Part shown: positions 33,834-46,165 of the stretch, in pieces
Layout: every line of letters starts with the position of its first letter
How positions within the stretch are numbered: the stretch's first letter is position 1
DNA from: Basidiobolus meristosporus CBS 931.73
Taxonomy: Eukaryota > Basidiobolomycota > Basidiobolomycetes > Basidiobolales > Basidiobolaceae
Direction of reading: 5' to 3'
Length of the DNA: 64,000 nt
Assembly: GCA_002104905.1 (NCBI GenBank)
Contig: MCFE01000248.1
Coordinates: 50,842-114,841, forward strand
The notes under the pieces: generated by a model
Told to the model about the DNA's origin: nothing
The model's input: the letters and a program-made list of their open reading frames with translations, nothing else
Databases searched by the model: none
Translations under genes and position numbers: made by a program

Positions 33834-36800
33834 TGGACAAGGCGGAGATACAGGAAAATGAGCTTGAAGCCTTGAAGGCTATTTTCATGGTAAAAACGAT
33901 ATCTCATATATCACGGATCTCCACAACTATAATAACTTACGTCTATCTTGGGGATCGCGTTATTGAAGAATGACTTTGAAAGTATTAATGTCCAGTCTGC
34001 GTGGAATGTAAAGTTCTTTTCTGACCTCGTCTGTTTGATAACCAATCGCTGAGTATCTCACCCGCCAAATTTGTTTAGATTGTCCCTACAGAGCACGAAT
34101 TTAGATTACATTTGATTCCACATGGCGAAGAGCTAAAAGATTCAGTATGCGTGGACCTACATGTGAAGTAAGTTCCCAGGACTCCTCACAGCTTTTTAGT
34201 AAGCTGATGCTATAGAAGGTTCGATCCACTTGGATTTGCTTACTAAATCTCTAATCCATCAAAGGTTTGGTAAGAACTACCCTATGGTATTACCGGCATT
34301 GAAGCTTGAGAATTGGAAGGGCATATCTCTGGCGCAGATTCAGGAATTAACCAAGCAAATGAAGAGCTTTGCAACAACCTTGATCGGCCAGGAAATGACA
34401 TACGAAATAGCTACCCTGATACAGGATTTTATTACAGCTAATAATTCCGCTTTGATACCAACAATGTCGTTCCACGATCAAATGCTGAATAGATTGGAGC
34501 TTACAACCAAGGTTCTTGGACCATTTTTACTTCGTTCATTCCGACACGTGTGCTAAGTGTTGACGGATTACCATAGGCGGAGCAGGAAAAGGCTCAGATC
34601 GAGCAGCATCGACTCCAGCAAATACAGGAGGAGATAAAAATGAATGAGCAATTGAGTCTTACCAAAAAAATACAAGAAGACATACAAAGAAAAGAAGAAA
34701 AAATCAAAGAAGAGCGTCAAAAGCGAAAACAGATGAAAGTGAAAAATCTCATGGATACTGTTGCCCCAGAAGACTTGAATCTCACGAAGGTGTCCTTTGA
34801 TGAGCCCATTATTGTTGATCCAGATGATTCCCAGGTGTGCTTGGTAGCGATGCTATTTGTCATGAGCTCATTGATCTAACCGGTGTTTCTTATATTACAA
34901 CGCAGAATGCCACGTTTCAATCTGTTATCGTGTATCAGAAAATTGGCCAAGGTTGGTTCGGTTAGGGTTGTTCCAATTTACCTTCTGCTCAATTACTTTA
35001 TTGTTGGTACATAGATTCAGTTGGAGTTATGTATATGGTGAAACCCGTAGATTATCTGACTAAAGCCGGCTACCGGGATACCAATTTGCTCTGTCTAAAA
35101 GAGCTGGAGATTACGGCCCCGTACTACCAAAGCAATACAGGGATTGGAAAGGTAGTTTTCACCAGGTCTTCGCGAACTTATACGGTAGCTCGATAGTGAC
35201 TTTCATTTAGTTGCAACAAGTCAAAAAGGAACTCGAAAAGCTCAAAGGCCTTCGAAATAACCATATGGTTAGCATATACGGAGCGAAATTGGAGATGGTG
35301 GAGGCTGGTTGGAAGCTCTATGTTCTCAACGAATATGTAACTGGAGAAACATTAGAAAACCTACTGGAGAAGTGTGGCACTATCCAGCTTTCTCTTGTAA
35401 GGAAGTATAGTAAACAGCTTCTACATTCGCTAATATATATACACACTAGCGGGTTTGTTCATAGAGGTAAGCCAGCACAGGAAATTGCACAGATCGCAAT
35501 ACTAACTTACTGAATGTACTTTAAAAGACATCAAACCTGCCAACATCTATTGCACCGAAGGTGCCAACAAAACAAAAATTGTGAAGCTTGCCAATGTTAG
35601 CTATGCTCGGAGATTATTGGGTATGGAGTAATGCATATTCATCATCACGGTTAACGTACTGAAGGCTATCCTTTCGACAGACTTAGATCAGATATGCCCT
35701 ATTTCTCCAATTCTTTCGGAGGATGCTACATCAAGCTGGTGCGTTGTATATCTCGCGTCGTGGTGGCGTTCTTTCACTAATAATGAGCATCTGTATTTCC
35801 TGGAGTAGGCCCGCCCCAGAAATTGTATCACGACCGGACTTGTTTGGAAGGTACCTACCATAGAACTTCGTATTTTAGAGAGCAACTATCAACTTCCAAT
35901 TTACTATTAGGAAAACAGATGTCTGGTCATTAGGCGTGGTGATGGTGGAGATGATATGGGGTAGTCGAGCGACAAGCACATATCTTGACATCGAACAGCT
36001 TTTTGAAACCTGTAAGTCTGAGAATTGATTGCAGCACGTTAGCCGATTCCTAAATTGTATTTGCAAAGCTACATCCGAAATCCCTGATTCCTTACGCGAT
36101 ATTTTAAGCAAAATGCTTTCCAAGTAAGTAATGAACATCCTACCTACGAGAAGTTAGCACTAACCGCCCCGATCCAACTAGGGACCCTAAACTACGACCG
36201 GCAGCTGTGGAGCTTCTGGACCATCCCTTTTTAAGCGAAGACGACAGTCATTTGCATCCTATAACGTTTATGTTGGATAGTAAGTTAATAGACTGTCAGT
36301 AGTTATTCTGGTATGGTTTTATTCAACGTTTCAAATAGCCAAGATCACCCCTCCAGTGAGCACACCCAAAGGGCCGCAGGATATTGCTGGAGATTTAAAC
36401 TTCTCGCATGCGTTTTTGCATCCTGGGTTGACCCTCGACTCACCTTTATCTCCGTTAAAGAGTCCGTTGAACGCCAGCAGTGGACCTGGTTTCTCTCGGT
36501 ACAAATCGGATTTTGAAGAAATAGAGTTTGTGGGAAAAGGTATGGGGCTCCCATTTCACAAAAGGCTTAACTGGGTCTTTTATGTTAACCTCAACGTTAG
36601 GTGGGTTTGGCGAAGTGGTCAAAGCACGAAACAAGTTGGATGGACGGTAAGTAGGTTCTAGCTCCTCATTTGCAATATTGATTACTCATTTTTACGATCA
36701 ATAGATATTATGCGGTACGAGAAGAGAATATAGTGGTAGCTGCACAATTCATTAATACTTTCTATTGAACAAACAGATCAAGAAAATCCGCTTGAACCCC

Positions 36801-39800
36801 AGGGATGTTGATAATAATCGAAAGATTCTGCGCGAAGTGACAACATTATCCCGACTCCATCACCAATATGTTGTCAGATACTTCACCACTTGGCTCGAGG
36901 GTAGGTTGCCTGATCAGTATGCTAATGATTTCTCAGGCGCTGAAAATTGTTTATAGATGCTGACGGCGCGTGGATGGATAGCGAGTCTTGCAGTGAGTAT
37001 TCTGATGAGTCGGACTCCGATTCTAGTAACGAAGAAGAAGACGATATCAGTGTCATGTCTGATTTCCAATCGGATTTCCTAAGCACTGACCGAAAAAGGG
37101 CCTTAAGCCGTAGCTATTCAAGTATTCACTTTGGAAGCAAGCGCAATTCTCCTTTTCTCTCCTCGCAGGAAGAAAGTGACGACAGCCTTACCGAAGATAC
37201 TAGCTCAAACATGCAGGTCAGCTTCAAGAAGCCACCGAGCCCTCCGGAATCCTACAGAATTCTATATATTCAAATGGAGTTTTGTGAGAAGAAAACCTTG
37301 AGGTATATGCCTTTAAGATATAGTGTACCTCACTTCATGACTTAACGTAGGTAATAGAGATGTGATCGACGAGGGGATAGAGGTTGATGAGGCGTGGAGG
37401 TAAAGTTTATGCATCGATTCTTTTTCTAGTAGATTTTTACATTCCTCGGATCTATAACAATCCTGTTTTTGCAGGCTACTTCGTCAAATCGTGGAAGGCT
37501 TAGGTATGTTCGTTGGGTGTTATGTATATTCCTAGATTTTTATTAACATATCAATGTAGTTCACATTCATAGCCAGGTACGTGTTCTTGATACAATTGAT
37601 ATTGCTATGGAATACACTGACCGTCGAAGCAATCCGAACCTCATGTTATATAGAAAATGGTGAGATTTTGTGTAAAATGGTCTTGGTTGTGAGGCAAACT
37701 GTGTTTTCTAACTCCGTATCAGATTCATAGAGACCTTAAGCCCAACAATATTTTCTTGGATTCGAATGGTGATGTGAAGGTTCGCCTTTCGAGTAACCCT
37801 CGAATGATCGCCGTATTCTAACTTATATGGATAGATTGGTGACTTCGGTTTGGCGACCTCCAGCTATGCCTTAATGGATGCCAACGCTTCCAAGCAGGTT
37901 AGTTACGATGGCGCATTTGAAGACTCCATGACCTCAGGTAAGCCATACATCGCAAGACTTCTGTTGATATGGGTTTTGACCTTTGAATTCTCAGGTGTTG
38001 GAACCACGTTCTATGTTGCACCAGAGATAGCCGATAAAAGTAGATATGGGTCTAGGTACAGCCAGAAAGGTATTGATTTGTGTTGGTATCGATCATGAAC
38101 AGCCCCTATTAACTTACTATGTGTAAAAGTGGACATCTATTCTCTTGGTAGGATTGTTCTTTGTTGGTTGAGCTTCGTGACTAGAGTAGCTGAGTTTTTC
38201 ATCAGGTGTGATCTTTTTCGAAATGTGTTGTCCTTTCTCTACTGGAATGGAGCGAGCAATTGTATGTTTCTCTTAGCATCCATCTTGTCTGTATCTTCCC
38301 AATTTAATACCTTTTTAGGCTCTTGGGCAAATCCGTTCCCCGGAAATCGTTTTTCCTAGCCAATTTCCAGCTGATCGCATGAAGTATCAGGCTTACATTA
38401 TACGTTGGCTGTTAGCACACAATCCAAAGGATCGGCCCACAAGCCTCGAGCTCCTTAGAAGTGAATGGTTACCGCCAAAAATGGTTTGTTTTACAGTGTG
38501 CTTTCAGCTATGCTCGATCACTGAATCCTGGTCTCTTCAAACTTGTTAGGAGGATGATTATATAGAAGAATGTTTAAGAACTATTGGTAGGCACAAATTT
38601 GCTTATATTGGTTCACGAGCTTAAACTAATGCATCTATACACAGGGAACCCCAACACTTCCTTTTATAATCGCTTGATGAGCTCTCTATTCAGCCAAGAG
38701 CCGGATAAGCATAAGGATTTCACCTATGACTTCAACTCGGTAGAGGATCAGTTATTCGTCATCTAAGCCCGTCAATTGTTTTAATAACTTTTACGACATA
38801 CAGAAAAACAATGCATTTGATCAGCACAACGCGCTATTCTACGCTAAAGTTCATGACCGGCTTATTCGTATATTTAACCTGCATGCCGCCGTGGAATTGG
38901 GAACTCCTCTTCTTATGCCTAAATCAGATATTTATGATAGTGCACAGAAACCAGTCCATTTACTCGATGCCACTGGTGGTATTGTTCAGGTAAAGTCATA
39001 TTTAGCACCATGAGATCCATTTTTATGTGTACTAACCTCACTGCAGCTTCCATATGATTTGACTGTGCCGTTCGCCCGATACATTTCTAGAAATAATATC
39101 ACCCAACTCAAAAGATACACATTTGACAAGGTTTATAGGTAACGGGAATTCAACGCCCCCTTGAGTTAGCAGGTCGCTCATGCATGCTTTATTCTAGAGA
39201 AAACATAGTTGGTGGTCAACCCAAAGTAGTACATGAAGTGGATTTTGACATCATCCATAATATCCCTACCAATATGGTCCCGGACGCGGAGGTTCTGAAA
39301 CTGGTGGATGAGGTGCTGGATGAATTTCCACCTTTCCGGAATGCGCCATACTGTTTCCTGATCAACCACGGAAATGTCATCCAAGCAATGTTCGACCATT
39401 GCCGTATACCAGTCAAAGACAGACGGTCCATCTCCAACCTTTTGGGTCAGCTAGGTAAATCACCGATCCCTGCTCACCTACGAACTCAATTTGCTACGCA
39501 ATACCAGCTTTCCAAAGATACACTGGATAATCTGGAGCTATTCAATATACGAGGTAATCCCGATCGATCAGGTCTTTGGACGTATGTCCAACCGAGATTC
39601 AATGCTAACCTGCTGTATTGATCAGGGGACTTCGAGGTTGTGGTTCGAAAATTGGAAAACCTTATCACCTCAGACACTACCCGGAGTCTCATGAGGAATG
39701 GAATCGATGATTTGCGCGTTCTCATCAAACACGCCAAAAGTTTTGGTCTCCGGCGGAAAATTGTCTTCTATCCTTTCTTAACGTACGTAGTCTTAAACCG

Positions 39801-41344
39801 GGACCAACCCCACTCGGGCAGTCTTTCTCATTGCAGCCTCGATGTAGATACAACCACCATTATTACAAAAACGGGTTCATCTTCCAAGCTATCCAGGAAA
39901 CCCATCAGAAAGAGGTGATTGCGGGCGGTGGAAGGTAAGCTGTTGCTCAGCTATGTCTTGGGGGAAACGATACTAAGATGTGGCCTCGTTTGAAGGTACG
40001 ACGCACTGATCGAGAACTTCCAGCACCCCAGCAGTGAAAAGGTGATGAAGAAAGTATATGCCGTTGGTGTGAATATTGCATTGCAAAAGATAATATTGGC
40101 CATGTCACAATATCAATCTCAAGTATTCAAATCCCTCGTGACCAAGACTCATGATGAAGACCGAAGCTTTGGACTATGGGCTCCTAAGAAGGTAATGTGG
40201 TCATTGTTCTTGTGGGTTGGATGATCAAGCGCTGATCCTGGTTGCCGTCCACTGCCCAGTGTGATGTATTTGTTGCTTCGTTCGGAAAAATCCTTCTTCA
40301 GGAAAGGATCGAGATCGTCCGGGAATTATGGGCACATAGCATTCGGGCCGATTTCCTTTGCGAGGATGATAATGATCTGACTCCAGAGCAATTGGTGAAG
40401 GTGTGCAAATATCAAGGGATCAACTGGATCGTAATTGTGAAGCATCGTGGGCAGGAAAGCAAATCCGGTTTGAGGGACTCGGGAATGGTAAAGGTCAAGA
40501 ACGTGCTACGGAAAACGGAAACGGAAGGTATTTACGAATCTCAGCGAATCATGGATATCCCTCATTCCTGTACTCACCGCATTGCTTGAAACTGTAGTTC
40601 CGAAATCTGAGCTTTGTATATGGTTGAGCGCAGAGATCGCTGACCAACTCCGAATTGATTATCAAGTCTCGGGGTCTAAATACCGTAAGCATGACATCTC
40701 CTCCAATCTGCAAAACGAATTCGGTAAGCGTCGAGATGTCCGTGCGATCTGGAACTGTTCACTTGACTCATATCCCATAACCCGTGTCTAGCCTCCATGA
40801 GCTTCAGACATGATCACAACAGTGGAAGTAGCTTGCATACCGAATCCCACAACAAGATCGATTTTAATGTCATGGTATTGACACCGCAGACCAGAAGCAA
40901 AATGAAACATAAGCAGAAGCAGCTGATCATCGACAAAGGTACAATCCGCCCACGGCTTTGATCTCATGATGAGTGCCACCACTTACCTCCATCTACTATG
41001 TATGTAGCATTGAACAATGTGAACCAATTCGCGCTAGGCATTGCCAACGGTAGCGTACCCATACTTGCATTAGACGTCACCGAGGATATCCTAAGACGAA
41101 TAATGGATTGCGATATATTAGACGACGAGTCTTTCCGAAGAGGTACGTATTGCTATCGTTTACCACCAACACGATATACTCATCCGAACCTATGCCAGTG
41201 TTGGACATCACACCGCCGCAATATCGCGATTACCTCAACAACGTTCAGAACACACTGGAGAAGTTGAAGGACAACGATCACCACAAAAGCGTTTGGCTGT
41301 ATTCTTATCGCGATGATTGGAATGTTTTGTACGAATTCCGATAG
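33833..41344 (+). CDS. GCN2: eIF2-alpha kinase GCN2, multi-exon
   Basis: A gene of many short exons. RWD domain, 33833-34560: starts [19 protein letters not shown] and includes [19 protein letters not shown] (binds GCN1). Coiled coil, 34577-34800: [20 protein letters not shown]. Pseudokinase, 34907-36280: DIKPANIY but no intact catalytic set. Kinase, 36340-38560: [23 protein letters not shown], an acidic insert at 36947-37290, [34 protein letters not shown]. HisRS-like domain, 38650-40250: [32 protein letters not shown]-terminal region to 41344: [13 protein letters not shown], ending [10 protein letters not shown]. The protein senses uncharged tRNA through the HisRS-like domain and phosphorylates eIF2-alpha in amino-acid starvation. 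All classical domains are present, so it is probably functional. Confidence 0.92.
37560..37576 (+). other. 17-nt microexon of GCN2
   Basis: TTCACATTCATAGCCAG lies between AG and GTACGT. It supplies VHIHSQ, which continues from EGL in the previous exon and leads into the catalytic loop. Confidence 0.75.
37654..37659 (+). other. 6-nt microexon of GCN2
   Basis: AAAATG flanked by TATATAG and GTGAGA encodes KM. It sits exactly where GCN2 orthologues have two residues between HSQ and IHRDLKP. Skipping it would keep the frame but delete two residues next to the catalytic loop. Confidence 0.65.
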
Positions 41345-41970
41345 TCGGTGGTGGCCAAGGATAATCCAGAATGGATTCCACTATGATCTATTCCGGATCG
41401 ATCGGTCTGACGAGGATCATTTGTGCCCTCTGATATGGGTCAATACTATCCGACGTAATATATATTTAGATACAATAAAAACACACATCTCGATGTGTAA
41501 CCCTTTTTAAAGCTTAGCAAAGTCACAAACCCACACCTTCACGCGTGACCAGGGCAAACTAGGCAGTTATTCGTCTGATGCGTGAGGGGGGAGGTGGTAT
41601 CTCATTTCCCAGCTCATTCGCAAATGAAATCTAGTCGACCAGAAGGGAATATGATGAAGATACATATATATATTAACTCTCACCTCTACTGGAAACGGGC
41701 ATAAAATGGCATGACCAAAATCGAGAAAGCTCCAGAACGTGGAGGTAGATACAAAGAGTGCATGGCCGACGTTTGAAACATAAGAATGGGGGAGATGTCA
41801 GATATTCGAGGAAGTAAACGGGTTCGTGGGTTCCCATCGATGCCACAGCGGTGAGGCTGATGGTTGGGAGAAACAAAAGTGACAATGATCGTGAATACAT
41901 TCTTTTAGCAATTAGGGAGTGTAGAGCTAGAGTTAGAGTGGGGCATGAATAGAGAATCGGGGTGGTCGTT
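41345..41970. other. Convergent spacer between GCN2 and the PPZ phosphatase gene
   Basis: 3' UTR space of two genes that end towards each other, including AATACAATAAAAAC at about 41470. No gene is seen. The open frame at 41673-41990 is not supported by any motif. Confidence 0.5.
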
Positions 41971-43250
41971 CTAGACCGACTGGCGAACACTATAATTGGG
42001 TGGGGACTGGCGCCTGCTGTGTATTAGCATCTGCTGCCTCAAGGCGGGCGTATCGAGAGGCTTGAGTAGTTGGAAGCTGCACAACAAATCCTCGTTGACG
42101 TTCATGACTGCACCGTAGTTATCGAACTCGCCGCAGTAGTTGGGCGCGGAGAAGACGGTCACCAATGTGCGCCCGTTGAAGAATTCGTACCCATCCTCAA
42201 CCACCATATGAGCACGACAGACCAAATCCATATCGTGCGTGCTCAGGAAGTTATCGACCACCGTTTTTCCGAAGCAATAGGATACACCTCGTTCGTTATC
42301 TTCCCACTCGGCCGACGTTTCACTGGGGTCGCTCCACAGCAGATCGCTTAGCAGGCCGCTGTCGGGAACGTCTGTCGGTCGCTCGATACGTCTGATGTCG
42401 TCCATGGACTTAAGTGAGGGGGATAGCCCGCCGTGGACGCAGAAGATCTTGGATGCTATCAGGGCAGCGATAGGTAGTGTATCAAAGACATTGACGAAGA
42501 TTTTCCAGATCTTGATATTGCATCGACGCTTGCACTCGTCGTAAAACCCATAAACTAACACACAATCAGCGATACAGCCATGAATCAGTGGGAGTTAAGC
42601 GAATGAATACCTCTGGTCACGTTTGCGCACTCATGATTGCCGCGAAGTAGAAAGAAGTTCTCGGGGTACTTGATCTTGTAGCACAGCAGCAACAGGATGG
42701 TCTCTAGGCTCTGGCGTCCACGATCCACATAGTCCCCTAGAAATAAATAGTTTGCGGAAGGGGGGAACCCGCACATATCAAAAAGACGCAGGAGATCGGT
42801 AAACTGCCCATGAACATCACCTACCACCTTGACCGGTGGGGAAAGCTCCACCAAGGACGGCTGCGAGAGGAACACTTCTCTGGCCGCTTGGCAAACAGCC
42901 ATGATCTCTGCATTCTTCAGGCAGGGGGATTTGGACACCTTTCCGGAATAGCCGGACTCCAAAAGTCTCGCTATCATATCATCGACGTTGATTGACTTGA
43001 GTCTGTCTCCACTGCTACGCAAGTTCAACGAGCCGATAGAAGAAACTGTGGGGGCAGCCACTGCTTCAATGCCCAGCGAGTTTTGTAGTTGTTCTGGGGA
43101 GCGGATAAGGATCGAATCCAGATTCTCCTCCTCGTAGTCCACCTCGGGGGACTCCGTGGTGACTATCTGGGGGATATCACCTGACGAAGTACCTCGGTGG
43201 CCCCTATCCAAGGATTCGCCACTTTTTTTCTTGGAGGAATTGTTACCCAT
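41971..43250 (-). CDS. PPZ-type Ser/Thr protein phosphatase, 407 aa
   Basis: Exons 43250-42611 and 42554-41971 (640 and 584 nt; phase agrees). The start [13 protein letters not shown] has Gly2, the N-myristoylation signal of yeast Ppz1, preceded by CCACC. An acidic, Ser-rich extension of about 90 residues leads into a PP1-like catalytic domain. Its metal and catalytic motifs are intact: [43 protein letters not shown] and FSAPNYCG. Fungal PPZ phosphatases act in cation homeostasis and cell-wall integrity at the plasma membrane. Yeast Ppz1 has a far longer N-terminus, so this is a short version. An alternative PP1-family label is possible, but the myristoylated extension favours PPZ. Confidence 0.88.
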
Positions 43251-44970
43251 GGTGGAAAGAAGGGTGAATTTCTTGAGCAAATGGTGAGGTGCAGAGCGGG
43301 GGAAGCGAGACGCTGTTGGAGCGCTGGGTTGAAGGTGGGTATGTGGACGACGATAACAAGGAGAGGAAAACTATACGAGAGTTCTTAAGGAACGTGGTTG
43401 CATCAATTCCACTCAAGGCGTTTCTTACGGAGAGTATATCAAGTGTCCAAAAGGGGTGGTGCTACTAGCAACGTTGGTCAGTGGGCTGGTGGGGATGGGA
43501 GGCGAAAGTGTGCCACTTACCGCTTTGAAGCCTGATGAGGAATGTAAAGGCGCTTATTTACGAAAAGGGAACAAAAGTAAGGAGGCCTCCCGGGGGGGTT
43601 TGGAGTGTACGTAGAAGAAAAATCTTGACGGAAACCAATATTAAGTTGGCAAAATCTTTACTGTAAACTTTAAGGTGATAGTAAAAAAGGATGACTTATT
43701 TGCCAACTCATTCGCCTAACGTGGTAATCCGTTTGTAGGAGGGAGGGGTGCCATCATGAATATTGCATTTGAGGGGCAAATCATGATGGAAATAAATGAA
43801 ATTTGCCAATTACAAATGATTGCGATTTTTTAGAGAGGCTCGATCTTCGCAATGATGCTATTAATGTTCACGACATGATGATGCTACCAATCAGGTAGTA
43901 TTGGAGCAAAAGATTCCAATGGTTATCCAAATAAATCCTGCTAGAGCCGCATTCCTGAAACGTCTCATAGCTAGTCACCTCAAACAAGTCCCATACACCT
44001 TGGGAATAGGCCAGCAGTTTCAATCTTGCGCCAGTGTCAACAGTGCTCTGAATCGTCGCGTGTCCCAGCCATCCAAGTAGAGATGGGTGATCATCAACGG
44101 CTGCTGGCCGGTCGAAGCTGTTCTAGCCTTCTTGCAAATGCTGGTGTAGTGTGGCACCTGAGCCCAGCTACCTTATGATTCAGCAATGACAAAAATCAGT
44201 GGTTGCATGCTTACAGATTATAGATTAACTGGAGTGACACAGAGGCTATTTTTGTCCGCATCGGCATGGACTCCAGACCTCGGCCATCTGATTGGCGGGT
44301 CGCTCTGCGTATCGACTGTGGGTAGTTGTTGCTTCCAACAAGTAGAGAATCCGAAACATCTGATGTGTAGGAGCGGCATAGGGCCCTGCAATCGGCTGGG
44401 CAACGGGTGTCGGTAAGCAATGGTTAGGTGATCTTACACGGTGGCATCCATGCCCAGTGGCCCGGTTCTTGGCAGGTGCTTATTCATCACTGGGCTCATC
44501 GTGGGGAAGGGATGGGATGCTGGCGTTGATGGGCATGTCCTGATGCAGGATCGACGAAGTAACTACCCTACCTTGCATCCGCCACACGCTCACCTATTGG
44601 ATAGGTGGAAAGCACGTTCGCATATGCCACAGATATGTGTAGCTTCGCTGCCTCATCAACGCCGGCTCTTGTTCAAGTCCTTTCGAGGTTTCATCGGGCC
44701 GTTTGACTGTGGAATCATTCTGAAACAATGTCCCAACCCATTCCGAAGAGGCCATCGGTGATGGATGGCCCCCTTGAAACGTTGGTTTTATCGGTTCGCA
44801 AATTGTTGGAGAATTCCCGGAAATGGAGAGAAACTACTGGTGAGCGTGGCATATATCTAGAGTGGTTAAGGCATTCATTGAGATTGTGGAGCAACTGGAT
44901 GACTCTCTAATAAGCGCTCTATCAAATTCCGTCCATCCTTTGAGAGTCTGTCACTACCCAAAGCTTAGCA
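43251..44970. other. Intergenic between PPZ and GDSL genes
   Basis: Upstream region of both divergent genes. A plus-strand frame starting at 44728 (MSQPIPKRPSV) ends in a helical stretch that stays open into 45065 only if a 23-nt intron is assumed, so I do not call it a gene. No transposon domain is seen. Confidence 0.4.
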
Positions 44971-46165
44971 ATGAGATTCTTCACACTTCTACTGCCGCTC
45001 TTCTTCGCCACCTTATGCTATGGAAGCCTGTTCGGAAGCATCCGTTCAGGATTGAGCAGGCTTAATCCATTCTCTTCGCGTAGAGACAGCGCATCAGAAG
45101 TAATCGTAAGCAATGGATACCGGGCACCAGTCATGAATAAGGGGTACATTAGACCACCTCCACCACGACCCAGGCCTGTTATCAGCAATGTTGTGGTATT
45201 TGGCGACTCTCACAGTGACACTGGAAATACTCGGGCCATTTCGAAGAACAGATCTCCTCCTCCGCACTACTTCCAGGGTAGATACTCCAATGGGCCTAAC
45301 TGGGTAGACTATGTCGGGAAGAATCTAGGGATCGCAATCAAAAACTTTGCTTACGGCGGAGGGACCGGTAGGCTAGCCCGCTTGTCATCTCAGAGTTTGG
45401 TTACTAACTCTCCATATAGTCGATAGTTCGTTGAATCAAGGGATAGCGGGATACGGATCTAAGGTTAAAGTACCTGGCATTGCACAACAGGTAGATCTGT
45501 TCCTGAATACAACATATGGGAATATTCAGAACACTCTGTTTTTGTTATGTGGCGGTAGCAACGATTACTTCATGAATGCCACCGTAGAGGCAAATGATAT
45601 TCAAAATGCGATGAGAGACAGTGCAGAAGCTTTGCTGAAAAAGGGGGCCACGAGCATAGCGTTATGTACACTTCCACCGCTAACTGCGACCCCGATGATT
45701 AAAAGCACTTGGATAAAACGACTGATATTCAGATTTGCGGAGCCTGTGTACAATTACAGAGTTCGACAACTTGTCAGCGAGTTACAGATTCGACACCCAG
45801 ACCGCTATTTCATCACTTGGGACCTTGGCCCAATCCTGAGCAACATCATCCAGAACGCAAAGGAAAACGGGTTTACTAACACCTACCAGGCTTGCGTGGA
45901 TGAGAAAAACAATAGCCCTCCCTGCAAGAATCCTGATGAATATGTGTACTGGGACTCCATAAATCCCACCACACGCACACACAAGCTAATTGCTGAGAGT
46001 TTCCAAGCTCTTCTCAAAAACAACTTTGTGTACAGGCCCTACTACAATCAGCAATACAACGGGAATAACCAACGGCCCGGACCTCCCATGGAACAGCAGT
46101 ATGGTGGCCCGAGGTTCAATGGCAAGATGCCTCCTAACCGTCCACCATATGTACAATATGCTTAG
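44971..46165 (+). CDS. Secreted GDSL-family esterase/lipase, 380 aa
   Basis: Two exons, 44971-45367 and 45420-46165 (397 and 746 nt), joined in phase across a 52-nt intron. The protein opens with a clear signal peptide (MRFFTLLLPLFFATLCYGS), then a Pro-rich linker (PPPPRPRP). The SGNH/GDSL blocks follow: VVVFGDSHSDTGN with the nucleophilic Ser at about residue 80, FAYGGGT, LCGGSNDYF, and the C-terminal WDSINPTTRTHK with the catalytic Asp and His. It resembles fungal GDSL lipases (FGDS-x-SDTGN subfamily), which hydrolyse lipids or plant polysaccharide esters. The C-terminus is a low-complexity, Asn/Pro/Tyr-rich tail (PYYNQQYNGNNQRPGPP). The intron lies within the GGGT-to-VDSSLNQG segment. Confidence 0.9.

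Noticed and set aside
34205..34225. tRNA-like B-box (GGTTCGATCC)
   Set aside because: No matching A-box, acceptor stem or cloverleaf; it lies in a GCN2 intron.
41673..41990. Open frame downstream of the PPZ phosphatase gene
   Set aside because: No motif; it overlaps the 3' end of the PPZ gene in another frame.
44728..45065. Small gene upstream of the GDSL esterase
   Set aside because: Only a 23-nt intron would keep the frame, which is too short to be credible, and it runs into the GDSL signal peptide.
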